Made by a program: the position numbers and the translations under genes
Notes under the pieces: generated by a model
The model's database searches: none
The model's input: the letters and a program-made list of their open reading frames with translations, nothing else
What the model was told of the DNA's origin: nothing
Shown: positions 11,397-23,333 of the stretch, in pieces
Position numbering within the stretch: position 1 is the stretch's first letter
How the letters are laid out: each line of letters begins with the position of its first letter
Origin: Pyrenula massariospora
Taxonomy: Eukaryota; Ascomycota; Eurotiomycetes; Pyrenulales; Pyrenulaceae
Direction of reading: 5' to 3'
DNA: 64,000 nucleotides
Assembly (NCBI GenBank): GCA_021030905.1
Contig: JAGFMI010000022.1
Span: 62,001 to 126,000 of the forward strand

Positions 11397-12121
11397 TTGA
11401 TCGTTTTGCAAATGTTTGGCTTGGGATGCTTAGTGCATGGCTGGTGTTTCGAGATTCGCGCAATAGAAAACCGGAGTCCTTGCGCCTTAGATTTTGCTAC
11501 ACGCTTGAATCAATACTGCTAAAGTCTCAGATCAGGAGGCGCCCTCCTTGCCTCATGCTTCCATTCGAGGCTGGGTGTCAAAAGTCATGGCGCGTCCAAT
11601 ATACGCCTTGCGGGCGCCAATGCCAGAAATTAGATGCGCCACGACTTCTGACACCCAGCCTCAATTGTATCTCAATGCGTAGATGTTTGGAAAGATTCTT
11701 CGCTTCCACCGGCCATGAATAGCCCGGGGGACGCGGCAGGCCCTTGTGCCGATCCCGCGACCTGGTGGCTTCAACCCTGCGCAGATCTTTCCCCATCGCG
11801 AGATTAACAAACGCCTTGCAAACCAACAATTTGGTCTTCGGAGGGCCGCGGGACGGCAGGCCATGATCGCAAAGCTTGATCTGTCTTCTCACGTTCGGGA
11901 GGGTTCCATTCGTGATTCTTTGTTCCAAGTCCTGAATCTTCAACATGCACCTACTATTTTCAATGGAGTTCCAGGTCGGCACAATTCTAATAATTACCAA
12001 CAATTAGTGAAAAGGTGGGCCAGCTCTTGAAGTTGGAATTAGCTGTTCTCGTCTTGTGTAAACTACAGCCCAAGCAAGCGCCTCTTCTTGTCCTGCCTAG
12101 CGACTTTCCTGCCTCGAAAGC
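11397..12121. other. intergenic with a long imperfect hairpin
   Basis: 725 bases between HIS1 and the small membrane protein. Apart from the inverted repeat at 11567-11662 no gene or motif is supported. Confidence 0.5.
11567..11662. repeat. inverted repeat, 30-base arms with 36-base loop
   Basis: The left arm 11567-11596 starts GAGGCTGGGTGTCA. The right arm 11633-11662 is its reverse complement with three mismatches, all transitions. It lies 170 bases downstream of the HIS1 stop. It could be a strong 3' hairpin, a small foldback element or an inverted duplication; no target-site duplication was seen at its outer ends. Confidence 0.8.
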
Positions 12122-12544
12122 ATGTCACGAAAATTTTCCTTCGCAACCGCCAACCCAACGTCGCCTACCGAACCTACCACCGCCCAAGACTCCCTCCTCA
12201 CACGGATTTTCCTCGCTCCGCTCCTCTTCGTTTCCTTCCTCTTCTCGCTCTTCCTCGTCGACCGCGACACCTCCGGTAGTGTCTTTGGGACCTCCTCGCC
12301 GTCGTCCTCACGAGATGGTGTATCTTCGCCCAAGAGTGAGAAGGATGAGAGGTATTACCATAGCCATCAGAGGAAAATGATGAGGAGAGAGATCGGTGAT
12401 GCGTTTGAGATGAGGAAGAGGGTGATGGTGGGGCTTTGTGTGGGGATGGGAGTCGCAATTGCGGGATTCGCGTGGGTGATGTTGAAGATATGGGAGGTCT
12501 GGGACACGGGGCGGTTGCATGGATGGATAAGTGCCGTACGCTGA
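12122..12544 (+). CDS. small two-span membrane protein, unknown
   Basis: Single exon, 140 residues, starting MSRKFSFATANP. A hydrophobic span IFLAPLLFVSFLFSLFLV is near residues 29-46 and a second, VGLCVGMGVAIAGFAWVML, near residues 103-121. A Ser-rich, charged middle loop (SPSSSRDG, KSEKDERYYHSHQRKMMRRE) joins them. Codon use and length look like a real gene of the kind conserved but unnamed in filamentous ascomycetes. I do not recognise a named family. The two spans suggest an organelle or ER membrane protein with both ends on the same side. Confidence 0.6.
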   Translation: MSRKFSFATANPTSPTEPTTAQDSLLTRIFLAPLLFVSFLFSLFLVDRDTSGSVFGTSSPSSSRDGVSSPKSEKDERYYHSHQRKMMRREIGDAFEMRKRVMVGLCVGMGVAIAGFAWVMLKIWEVWDTGRLHGWISAVR

Positions 12545-13018
12545 AGGCTAGACGAGGATTTAGGATCCAAGATCGTATGGATTGCCACGGCTCAGAGACT
12601 TTTGGGGGGGCCTAGAAACCTTGCGAGACGCAGATCTAATCCTTCGCTTTCCTGATATAGCGAGACAACAAACCCCCTGGGAGCATCTTAAAACCCAAAA
12701 CGCAAAGTGGGGAATCCGAGATTGAAGCTCTCGAGGAGCGATGCAGATCTTCGGCTAGCAGTGCGAGGATGGGATCGATATCGAAAGTAAACTACCTCCA
12801 CCAGTCCTCAAGAGAGTTCCCTACTTGTACAAAAAGCGCAGACTCCGGCATATCGCGTGACCGACCATTGAGCATTACATAACTCATACCAACAATTTAT
12901 AAACAAGATTTTCCCATCAAGTGGTGACCAATTGTCTCGGACAATCAAATCATGAACGCAGCTTCCAGAGTGCGCGAGAACGACAACATTCGAGCACATA
13001 TCAGGTCACACGGAAATC
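12545..13018. other. convergent 3' region
   Basis: 474 bases between the ends of two convergent genes, holding their 3' regions. Nothing else was seen. Confidence 0.5.
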
Positions 13019-14924
13019 CTAAGCAATCTTCTGGGCGAGTCTACTCCTTGCGACCTGTAAATAGACACTTGTCAGCACGGGATTTGAACGTGGCAGAAAT
13101 AGATGACAACACTCACCCAGCTCCTGAACCTCTTGCCGAATACATACGCCGGCACTGTCAACAGATTTGCCGCCAACACAATCCCTGCTATACTATTGAA
13201 AAAATTCTTTGGCCCCATCTTAAACAACAACCCGTTTGCAGAGCCAGTTGCCACAAATGTCATGACCGCCTTGAAGAAATTGATCGTCACGAACGCCTGG
13301 TTCGCGTCGCGCGGATGGCAGTCGATGACATATGTCAGCGCCGCCTGGGTCGCAAAAGGCACGCTGAAAGCCTGCAGCGATCCGAGAACGAGGAGAACCC
13401 AGAGCGGCGCGCCAGCTTGGACGGCGTAGCCAGATCCAACGAAAGACGCGGTTGAGGCGGGAATCGCGATGATTTGAAGGAGAAGGCGGAACTCGGGCTC
13501 GAAGACGCCGTTGTTGCGTCTTGAGAGGGCCTTGGCTAGGAAGTCTGCGAGGAAGCCGGCTAGAGGGGCGGAGAGTAGAGAGACGATGAGGAAGGGAATG
13601 TTGGTGAGGCCGACTTGGGAGGGAGAGAAGCGATAAGGTGATTGGCTGAGGATGGTGTTGAAGAGAAGGCTTTGGACAACGAGGGCGGTGAAAGCGATAC
13701 CGTAGACGAATGTGGAGTAGAGGACTGCGGGATAGATGATTAGAGGCACTGGTTTGATAACGCCTTTCCAGAAGGAGTCTGAAGAAACACGGCCGGAGAA
13801 AAGCCTTAGGCGTTTCGAGTAAGCCACACGAGACGGGGTTGAGGTGCTGATCTCAACTGTTGTGATGTTGACATTCGCCTTTTCTTCGGGCTCTGCGACA
13901 GTTGTAGGCTGAGGGCGAGCCCCCTTCCACGCAGTCTCGAAAACAATAAAATATGTCAAAGGAAGAAGAATGAGGTAGATTATTGCGCATATGCCGAATG
14001 TAGAGAGCGGGCCGAGTGATTCAATAATGAATCCCGAGATGATTTGACTGGAAACATTCAGTATGAAGTAAAGTAGATTAGGAAGTTGCTTACCCTCCCA
14101 GAACTCCGGTTGCCAGCATCAGCTGTTTATCACATCAATATGGGCTCAGAAAACCGTTGCTCGAGACATACCGTCCAGATTCCAAGGCGCTTTCCGCGCT
14201 GATGAACGAAGAACAGATCTGACACTGTTGACGTAACCAGAGTTTCCAGAGGGGCGGATGCAATGCCCTGCACTATCCTCATGGCGGCTAGAGAGGGAAA
14301 GGACTTATCCTGTTAGCCGGACATCGTAATTCCTGAGCAGGGTTGGACGCACCGTAGCGAGGTATCCCCAAGCGCAGGTAATCAGAAGTACCGCAGTCGA
14401 TATGACAAAAAATGGTCGCTTTCCCCAGACACTGGCTCCAGACGCAGTGAAGAAGGTTGTAAATCCGGTCCAGAAAGCGAGGAGCCCGACCATGAACAGA
14501 GAGATGGTGTCGATCGATACTCTGAACTGTTTTGTGAGGATGAACAACCCGGGCGTAAGCATCGGACCCAAGCTTGATTTTTCATCAGCATTGCCTCGTG
14601 GTAGCTGAAGTTGACTTACGCAACGGTGACTGCTGAGCTGATGGCTAGGAGAGTCATGATGCCGTTCTTCCATGTCGCAGACCAATTGAGAGGGTCGTTC
14701 GGATCATCACTGGGTTGTGGTTGTAGAATGATATGCCCCTCTCTTTTCAAATGGCTTGCATCGTCATTGATCGCACCCATTTCGAATTCTGCAAAAGCTT
14801 AGTGTTACTTGAATCGAATGAACACCGTGGAGTCAAATCGGTACTGACCTTGCTCTTTGGCAGTAATGTTTGCCGTCCCTGGCGGGTTCGCCATGTGCTT
14901 GTCATTTAACACGCCAAAGGCCAT
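13019..14924 (-). CDS. major facilitator superfamily transporter (DHA1-like)
   Basis: Seven exons on the minus strand: 14849-14924, 14573 acceptor-side exon 14353-14572 preceded by 14620-14788, then 14172-14309, 14094-14122, 13117-14047 and 13019-13054; 532 residues. The cytoplasmic N-terminus contains DPNDPLNWS, a hallmark of fungal drug:H+ antiporters of this branch. The loop SDLFFVHQRGKRLGIW matches MFS motif A-like loops between spans. About twelve hydrophobic spans are visible, with a charged middle loop (TVAEPEEKANVNITTVEI). The likely role is plasma-membrane efflux or uptake of a small organic molecule by proton coupling; the substrate is unknown. One exon (14094-14122) is only 29 bases. 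It is divergent from nothing close and convergent with the small membrane protein. Confidence 0.85.
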
Positions 14925-16256
14925 ATTGAAAGAATTTTTTATGCAGTCGTCCAAATAGCTGGAACAGCTAAGCAACAGCAACACTTTCTTGAAGATTGCA
15001 AGAGCTCGACGAGATGACTTGATAGCTGTGATGTTAATTGAGTCAAGACAAACTAGAAAACAGAGACCCAGCTCGACAGAGAATAACAGATAGAGAGAGC
15101 GCTATGAATCTTGATTAATCAACAAGAAGAGTGCGAAGGACAAGAGGCACACTATCTTCCATTACTGCGAGCCTAGTAATGAAACGTAGAGAGCACCAAA
15201 TCAGACGCCGGAACAGATCGCGGAGGGCATAGGCAAATGTCAGCCGTCAAGAACTGACGAGCCGAGTCTTCGAAAAGAGGGGCGCCACCCATAACCAATG
15301 GCAGCAGTGGACGGTTCAATAAGAGAACAATACATGCTGCCAAATGCAAGCTTTGAGTCACCGGAGGAGCTTTTTCATGCCTGAGGATCTGGGGGTAGAA
15401 TGTGGGCAGCCGGCGCAAGAGGTTGCGCCTAGATCTCCAAGACAAAGCATATTCATTTTGATTCTCTGGCACATGAGGTTGCTGACAACCACAAAAGATG
15501 TCTTGTCAGAGCCCCGGTCGGTCTGAATTACATTTGATCTGGCCCTGCCCTTAAGAGCAAGGTCTTTGGTGCCACTCTCTTAGTGGATAGTGAGATGGAG
15601 AAAAGAGCTGTGGACCATGTCCCAACACCTTGTCGACGCATTGTAGCGACCGGAAGCTGAGACGCCAAGAAAAGATTAATAGTGATGCCGAGAACCCCTT
15701 GACCAGAAATGACACAGCAGCGGTCAGCAACAAATTACCACGAGGATTGGTGTGAGAGAGTTTGCGGCCGGTGGCTTTCTAATGCAGATCTCGTTGAAGC
15801 CGGGCTATTCCTTGATTGTGATCAAGTCGCGGAAAAGCAATAGGAAACAATGTGAGACGCCGCCAAGCCTGGAACGAAGCCGAAACCCGAATTTCTGCTT
15901 CGGGATTTCAAGCCTATCAGCCCTACCAGATCAGATAATCGATGAGACTAAGCATAGATCACAGATAGAGAACCGACCTCACTTATCTTCGTTCACTGGC
16001 TTGTTAATCAGCCTCAGTTTCCCGCCCTGTTTCCCGAGTCCCGGCCGATAGGTATGTATCTGGGGTGAAATTCCGAATACTAGTCTGATAAGGACAGGAT
16101 CTGACCGGCGTTATATTCTTGTGGTATAATTGCAAGTCTATCACCGCGCGATCCTATGAACAATGGGAAAAAGTACGCTAGATGTCCAAACGCCCCCTAG
16201 AAGACCTCACTCTGACCAGCTAGAAAGAGATGACTCAAGCCGTTCTACCAGCCTCT
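14925..16256. other. 1.3 kb intergenic, no gene supported
   Basis: Lies upstream of the MFS gene and downstream of the unknown secreted/membrane protein. A 99-codon minus-strand frame at 15173-15472 shows no motif. Nothing else was seen. Confidence 0.45.
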
Positions 16257-17900
16257 TCATGATGTACGGGGGCTCACAACGAAATAACCACATGGGTAGC
16301 CGACGTTTGGATGGCTAGGGTCTTTGATCACATGAGCTGCCGAGGAACCGTAGTATTTGTCGTTGTTCCTCTTCTTGCATTCTTTGATGGTGTTGTAGAG
16401 TGTTCCACCCGGCCAGTTGGACCAACCAAAGAGGTCATTGCATGGGATGGCTTTGTCACAGGTGTTGACAAATTTAGCGTCCCACTTGTCGCCGCCCTGG
16501 TGGTCAATCATGTCTCTTCCTGCCGGTAGCGATTTCTGGGACCCTTTGGTGCATTGACTATTCATCGATTTGACCAAGCCATCTCCATCAAGCTCCCAGT
16601 TATCCTCAATGGCGTCCGCTGGTTTCTGGGGGCCAAAGCAGAATTGGTCCTGGAGTTCATTCTGGACATCTGGGATATCAGCCAGGTCGACAAGACCTGA
16701 CCGAGCAGGTGGCAGTTGGAAGCCAGCTTTATCACACTTAGGAGCGTCATTCTTGTGTTCGTTGTCATTGGTCATCCACAGGAACTGGCGAAAGTTGCCG
16801 CTCTGATAGACGTCGGTCTTGGTTGTTCCACCTGGCTGGAAAATTATCCATTCAAAGGCTTTGGCGTTCGGGTGACCAAACAGACGATTGAGACCAATAT
16901 TTTTATTAACACTGGCTGCAATAACCTCTGCCTCCTTTGGTAAGACGTCACAATAGCTGGCGTAAGGGTAATCGCGGCTTTCAAGCTCCGTAGAATTTTC
17001 GAGCGGTACCACAGTACGGTCGTGGAATTGGGAATTGCCTTCGGGGCATGGCTGACCGGGCGCTGGCATAGGAGATCCGTCGTCCTGTTGAGGGCCGACC
17101 TTAAACCCCCGAACACCCAGATCATTAAGATCAACCGTTCTGTTCTCTGGTGGTAACTGGTCAGGAGGAGGTGGTGCTTGAAACATTGGCCTTCCTTCAT
17201 TATTTGCGTTGGCAGCGTATATTAGGAGCGTTATCGCAAGACCTGCAATGACTATCACAAGTGAACAAACTGCTATCTTTCTAAAGCATGTCAGTAAAAG
17301 AGATAACGTGCTGCACATAACACCTTACAAGGCATATTCGACTCTCTCTATCGTAATGGCGCGTCTTAGCACCTCGACAGCTGATAGTGCCGCAGCGTTC
17401 TGTGCCCCGCCAGCTTCGATGTCAAACGGTTGCAATCTTTGCGCTTGCATAGCATTCGTGAAGGCATTTCGAACCAGGCCAGCAACGACATTCCGCTGCT
17501 CCGCGTCACTTGGAGCGCCGTTACCGTCAGTCCTTTTAGAGTATGTCCCGTCTTGCTTTCTGCCTTGACGCCGTGCTAATTCTGTTCCTTCCACTATACC
17601 TGGGGTAACACCCCAGGTCGCCACGGCGATTTTACATCGGCCATCCTGCAGCTTCTTCCACATAGGGTCATTGGATGGGGCTCCTTGATCATCCCGGAAT
17701 ACATGAGGATGACGAAGATAAGTGCTGCGGGCCTTTTGGGGAACAATATCTTTCATTATCGCGTTCCATTCTTCCGTTGTTGGGTATTCATACCCGGCTT
17801 TTCCACAGTTTCCTGGACAAGGGGCATCAGATGCCGGGCACTGCTGCGCGACTGCGTGGCAAGCAACGGACAGATAAATGAATGAAAGCCCGGTCTTCAT
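16257..17900 (-). CDS. unknown secreted/single-span membrane protein, 531 residues
   Basis: Exons 17329-17900 and 16257-17280 join through a 48-base GT-AG intron. The N-terminus MKTGLSFIYLSVACHAVAQ is a signal peptide. Residues about 20-190 form a Cys-containing domain (CPASDAPCPGNCG). The splice creates a strongly hydrophobic span LKIAVCSLVIVIAGLAITLL at about residues 191-212. A Pro-rich spacer (APPPPDQLPPENR) then leads to a second large Cys-rich domain with WDAKFVNTCDKAIPCNDLFG and a tail ending YFVVSPRTS. The signal peptide plus central span suggests two separate domains on opposite sides of a membrane. I do not recognise a family. The N-terminal NGAPSDAEQRNVVAGL and the tail could guide a profile search. 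Confidence 0.7.
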
Positions 17901-19111
17901 AGTCTCGTGCTAGTACAATGATTTTTCGAACGGAGATAAGCGGCCCTGTAAATCTATCAAAATCAGATGAAAGGAAGAAACTGCATCTCCATGGGAATAT
18001 TATATGAAAGATCCGCCCAATCCAGCAACGAGAGATAGGAGATTATCGATCATGAAGGCTAGCACGGCCACGATTTTGAAATGGCCCATACATCCTTCTC
18101 TCATCGTTAAACGTTTTGCGCGCCCAAAAAATAGCACATACCAACCTAATTTGAGACCTATATTGTCGCTTTCAAGAGATTTCGACCTCTCGACACTAGT
18201 AGAATAGATAAGTCGGACCCACATGCCAGGCTCTGGATGCAGTTTCGTTGCACGCTGCCACAGCATGGTGCCCCTTCAATGGATGCAGAGACCCTTTATT
18301 TTTTTTTCAACGGTGACACTGCACAAACATGTGCGGCGACATGTAGGCAAGGCTCTGAGACTAAAATATGGAGCATAACTTGATCACCAATGTTTAGAGG
18401 ATTCTCAGATTCAAATGCACCGACGGGCAAGGTCAACCGTTGTTGGCTTTTTGTTTCATAGGTTGGGCTGGCTGACGGAAGTTCTCCGATCCTTGGGGTC
18501 CGGAGTCCCGGTCTTGGAGTTTCCAGTGCTGGTGCAATGACGGATAGGGGAGATCGGATTTCTAAAGCTTGTGGCCTTGTTGAAAATAGGTCCCACAGAA
18601 TGGTAGATGTAAAGGTCAACATAAGCTGATTTAGTCATGCCATGTCAGATGGTTCCAGCCCTAGTACAAACCGTCCATTTGCGTTTAACTATGGTTTGGA
18701 GTTGGTGCTAAATGCGCAGATATCAATTCGCCAGCAGAGAAAATGTCCCTACACGGCCATGTTGTGCTCATGGAAAATCGTCCATTGTTCCAGAAGAAAA
18801 TAACACCTTTTGACTCGTTCCACCTCAACCGTATCTCTCGTAGCATGAGATGCCAACGGAGACAGAGTTCTCTCCAACACGGACTGAAAAAATTCCGTCT
18901 GGAAATTGTGCTTTGAAAACTTCAGCGCATCGCTTAGTAGACGTGACGGGCCCAACGCAGCAGATTCAACCCCTCTTTTCAGCAAGCACGAAAACAGAGA
19001 GATCACTAATCCTCACCGTGATATCACAAACTCGTAGCTCGATGTAATCTCGGTTACGACGAAAACGAAGGCAAAAGGCCTGCCGCCACATTTCTAAGCG
19101 GACCATTGTTT
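17901..19111. other. 1.2 kb intergenic, no gene supported
   Basis: Contains a short T-run near 18297-18307 and minus-strand open frames of 60-108 codons without recognisable motifs. It may hold the promoter of the gene at 16257-17900 and the 3' region of the sulfotransferase-like gene. Confidence 0.45.
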
Positions 19112-20188
19112 TCACCATCTGCCGTATCTCATCCACCACCCCCAAGCAACTGCTGCGGGTAGACCAAACATCAACACCTTCTTAATGATTGGAACAGCTT
19201 CTATGATAATAGTCTTCTTGACAAACTCTCTTTGAAGATACGCGCGATCATTCACCCTCGGAAACGGCCTTGCCAGACCCGTCTTCGTATCCCTAGGAAT
19301 TGACTTGCCCAGGAATTCGCACAGTGGTTCCCAACCCTGCTTCACTCGATACTCGAGCAACTGTTCTTTTGGCACCATAGCCCTGACCATGTCGTTGTGC
19401 TCAAGATACTTCTCTCTCCCAAATTTTGGCCAGTCTTCTAGAAAATTAGTATAATCACACCAACGGTGGAGCATTCGGAGGCGTGGAGTCGGCTCATCTT
19501 CACTGCGTTTTTGGCCATATAGAATCCGTCCCAGAAGAGTCTTCGGAGGGCCGAACCAGCGAGAGAGATAGTAATGGGCAGTCTCCATCATGGAGTGGTA
19601 GACCTCGTCGGCCGAATCGCGTACCGTGAGGACGACTTTGGCGTCAGGATAGGCCGCGAAGAGTTCTACGGCAAAGGTCACACACGGCAGGTCAGTCACA
19701 GCCTGTTCACGAGGTTAGGAAATCTTTTTTGTATGGTCATTGCAGCCGTTGACAGATACTCGGAGAAGGGCAATAGTGATCCAAGAAGCTTAAAGGCGGT
19801 GTGTGTGAAAGCCTACCATGCAGTGTCCCAAGAGCTGATCCCACTCACTCCTTCCGTAGGTCTTCCCCGTCTTCTCTTTCAAATCCATTGCTTCGATCCA
19901 CATGTCACAATCGGGTGGATTTTCCGTGGTCGCCGCCACGGCGTGGTACACATCTTTGTATCCTAGCTCGAAGAGTGCTTGCCTCAACGCTGAACCGTGT
20001 TAGCAGAATTTTCAGAAGCAACATCCAAGCACTATCGTACACATAGTCCCCGTCCGTGACATCCCCAGACAGAGAACCTCCATAGGGACTACACGGGAAC
20101 ATTTCCGACGGTCAATATTTGTCGGTTTGTCCAGCGAGTAGACCGGTCTCCCAAAGTCTCTATTTTGAGCACCACGATTCTCAGCCAT
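19112..20188 (-). CDS. fungal sulfotransferase-family P-loop protein
   Basis: Exons 20041-20188, 19816-19989 and 19112-19701 encode 303 residues. The start MAENRGAQNRDFGRPVY leads to EVLCLGMSRTGTMSLRQALF. This PAPS-binding loop is restored by the first intron, whose donor gives Ser across the splice. Later YPDAKVVLTVRDSADEVYHS matches the 3'-phosphate-binding strand and helix of the family (Sulfotransfer_4-like, common in fungi). The C-terminus ends in a hydrophobic stretch KVLMFGLPAAVAWGWWMRYG, suggesting membrane anchoring. The acceptor substrate is unknown, and activity has rarely been shown for this fungal group. Both introns are GT-AG. Family assignment is strong; the reaction is inferred. 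Confidence 0.85.
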
Positions 20189-20784
20189 GATCTCGGAACT
20201 AGATATATTGTTGGCGGATTGGGCTTCGGAAGGATAAAGTATACCGTCTCTCTTTCTCTCCGTGTTTCGGCGTAAGATCTTCTTATATCTCTGTCAATGT
20301 GACACTGTTGGTACGATTGGGTAGAGCATTAACAAGTTCATACCGGCGGAAAAAGTTGAACCTGAAGGTTGGCATTTGGGTAGAGGTGAGAGAATCACGT
20401 CCAATCCTTCGTTCATCGCGGTAGCGCAGTGTCACATCTTTGGGGTGCAAAGACGACTGTTGGGAAGCAACATGCGGTTGAAGTTGAAAGAGTATGCCTT
20501 AAGAATATGCATCTTCGTGTTGGAAAATCGGCCGCTTAGATTAATGCACAACACACCTTCGACAAAAACCCCATGATCACTCCATCGTTGACATTGTTTG
20601 CGGTTCGGACCTGAATTGCTCTTACATTTTAGTGCTCTTACGTTTCAGTGCTCTTGCTCAAAATTACTAGTAACGTCCCACTGATTTCGCGGATAATAGG
20701 TAAAGTCATGAGTAACCTTGAGCAGGGTCAGCAGGGCAGCTTGTCTTACTTGGACGTCTACGTGATAACCTAAGGCATGATAAT
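20189..20784. other. intergenic with a 16-base direct repeat
   Basis: Near 20618-20657 the unit GCTCTTAC(A/G)TTT(T/C)AGT occurs twice, followed by a partial third copy. No gene is supported in this 596-base stretch. Confidence 0.5.
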
Positions 20785-22565
20785 CTACAAGCGAGCCCTG
20801 ACCTTACCGCTGCGTTCTTCTTCCTCTAGTTCCTTCTTCGCTCGTTCCTTCAACATCCTCCTCAGCAGCTTTCCACTCGCGCTCTTCGGCACCTCGTCCA
20901 CAAATTTAACGCCTCCTCTCAATTTCTTGTGATTCGCCACCCTCGCATCAAGCCATTTCCTGACTTCTTCCACGTCCCCATCCTTCACCGCCTGAATCCC
21001 TCCTTTCCTAACAACGTACGCTCTCGGCACTTCAGTCCCAAGAACTTGACTTTCTACACCAACTACGCAGACATCGTCTAGAATTGGATGATCGATCAAG
21101 TATCCCTCCAATTCGGCAGGAGGTACCTGGAATCCTTTGTACTTGATGAGCTCCTTTACACGGTCCGTGATGAAGAAGTTGCCATCCTTATCCTGATAGC
21201 CAACGTCTCCAGTCCTGAACCAGCCATCTTCGCTTAAGCAATCGCGTGTCTCAGCAGGCTTCTTCCAATAACCCAAAAAGATGTTCGGTCCTTTCATGTA
21301 GAGTTCACCAATTTCACCAACGGCCTTTTCCTGTGGCTCGCCTGACGAAGTTTCGTTTGAAGGTGTCATGTATTTGGCTTGCATATTCGGGTTCAGCTTT
21401 CCAACAGAGCCAATAAGCCTATCCCAATCTTCCCATTGCTGTGTGTGAGACGTCGGACTTGTCTCACTCAGCCCGTATCCCTGCTTTACCTTGAGACCAG
21501 TCCTCTTGTAGCATGCCTCGACAAGTTCCCGTGTCAATGGCGCAGCCCCGGAATTTATCATGCGTATCGAAGAGAGATCATATTTTGGAACGCACTCGTG
21601 TTTAGAAAGAAGGAGCACTATGGGAGGAACGACGAAGACAAAGGTTATCCGGAAGTATTGAATGGTAGAGCAAAAAGCCTCGATTGAAAATTTCGGAAGA
21701 ACGACGGTGTGAATGCCAAGGTAGATGCCACCATGAATGATGCATGTTAGGCCGTAGATATGGAAAAATGGAAGTGTCGCCAGTATCCTATCTCCTTTAC
21801 CATCGGCTCCGCCATTCCACGAAAGGTGTTTGCCTTCAACAGTAGTGTTTTGCACACAATTGCCCACGATGTTTCGATGAGTCAGCATCACGCCTTTCGG
21901 TACACCTGTCGTCCCGCTCGAATACACTAGGAAAGCAAGATCTTTTGCGGGGTCTCGAGGTTTCGTTCTTCGGTATCTGGTTGCTCCAGATATGTTGCGA
22001 ATCGACGAAAAATGCTTGAATCTTCCGCTTCGGTCTCTCTCATCTCCAACGAGGATTATCCGATCTTCGCTTAGTCCAACCATCTTTGCTGCCTCCTTCG
22101 CGTTCTCCAGATGTGCAACTTGCGTGACCAGTGCTTTCGCACCGGAATCTCTGAGTTGATACGCTAATTCTTTGGCGGTATAGCCAGGATTCGCGGGTGA
22201 CACGACTCCTCCGGCCCAGTGCGTTCCCCATGTTATTGATGGCGTGTCTATACAATTAGGTGTGTAAAGCGCAAGAACGTCATTTCGCTTCCAGTTCCAG
22301 ATAGACCTGAGCCCAAGACCAAAGGCGTGGGCCGTCGCCTTTACCTGGGCGTAGGTATAGGACCTCTTTGTGAGGGCGTCTTGATATAATACTAGACCAG
22401 AGACATTTCTGTTAGCCGGCAATTGAAATTGGCTTGACCCTGGGTTATCATGCGAATATACTGACTTTTGTCCTCTGGGTAGGGTCTCTCTTTACGCTCG
22501 AACAAAAAGGTCCAGAGGTCAACATTTGGTATCTGCACATCGGGGTATGGCGACGTCGTCGGCAT
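20785..22565 (-). CDS. 4-coumarate-CoA-ligase-like acyl/aryl-CoA synthetase
   Basis: Exons 22462-22565 and 20785-22408 give 575 residues. The donor at 22461 (GTATAT) was chosen because it alone joins in frame. Adenylate-forming core motifs are in order: YSSGTTGVPKGVMLTHRN (A3), TLPFFHIYG (A4), QGYGLSETSP (A5), DGWFRTGDVGYQDKDGNFF (A7), DRVKELIKYKGFQVPPAELE (A8), and KSASGKLLRRML with the catalytic Lys (A10). It activates a carboxylic acid with ATP and transfers it to CoA. The protein ends ARL, a plausible peroxisomal PTS1 variant, which points to beta-oxidation-like use of phenylpropanoid or fatty acids. The substrate cannot be read from sequence. Length is normal for the family. Confidence 0.92.
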
Positions 22566-23333
22566 GACTAGCGAACAAATATGAAAAGGAAAGACTATCG
22601 AATTTCACAGCATGCAGATTTCAATTTAATTATGTATTAGGACCTTCTGGCATAACATTTGATGATATTTATGCTCACGATAAATTACAGTGCAGTCACG
22701 GCGAGACTCACAATTCCTAGCAAGATAAAAAGCAAGACTCAACGGCGACAACATTGTGAAAAAGAAACGAGCGGGACAGCATGAGGTCAGCGGCCATCAA
22801 CCGAATTAATCCTTGCCAATTCCCTCAAACGAGTGACGATCTCCTCGTCCTGTGTCGTGCCTCGGCTACCTTCCCGTCTTGTCCGAGGGCGTGGGATGAC
22901 TTGGCTATGGCAAGACGAGTCGGCATACGAACCGAAATTATAATACCGACTGCTTCTTCGTAATACCGGCGCCTGTGGTCGTAAGTGAATTCGTTAATGG
23001 CAAAGTGCTCTAGCAACCTATCGGGCGAATTGTTGTAGCGATCTAAAGCCTCAACGGGAAAATACTACTACCATACCCTGATGTCAGAACGAACTTGGTC
23101 TGAATTTGTTTCGCAATTTCACTTTGGCATTTTGTATTTCAAGGTATTCACATTGTAGCTTGAAAGTGAGACCTTACTTGGAAAGCCATCACTGGTTCCC
23201 TATAACTTATAAGAGTGACGGCCCTTTCAATGATAGCGATGCATACGTAGTAAAATCTACAAGCTCGCTAATACTCCCAAACCCTTCACGCTGATCGAAA
23301 GGTAAGTGGATACTGTACATATGTCCAACATGG
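22566..23333. promoter_or_regulatory. upstream region of the CoA ligase, with a possible small gene
   Basis: Carries the promoter of the CoA-ligase gene and the 3' flank of the BIG1-like gene. A possible small minus-strand gene (22825-23189) lies inside it and is listed separately. Confidence 0.45.
22825..23189 (-). CDS. possible small gene or gene relic, unknown
   Basis: A two-exon model (23178-23189 and 22825-23064, GT-AG intron of 113 bases) reads MAFQYFPVEALDRYNNSPDR and then LLEHFAINEFTYDHRRRYYE, 83 residues in all. The composition looks protein-like rather than random. Just beyond, in another frame, EEIVTRLRELARINSVDGR stops at 22787. So either the model is incomplete or the gene is frame-shifted. 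No family is recognised. Confidence 0.3.
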
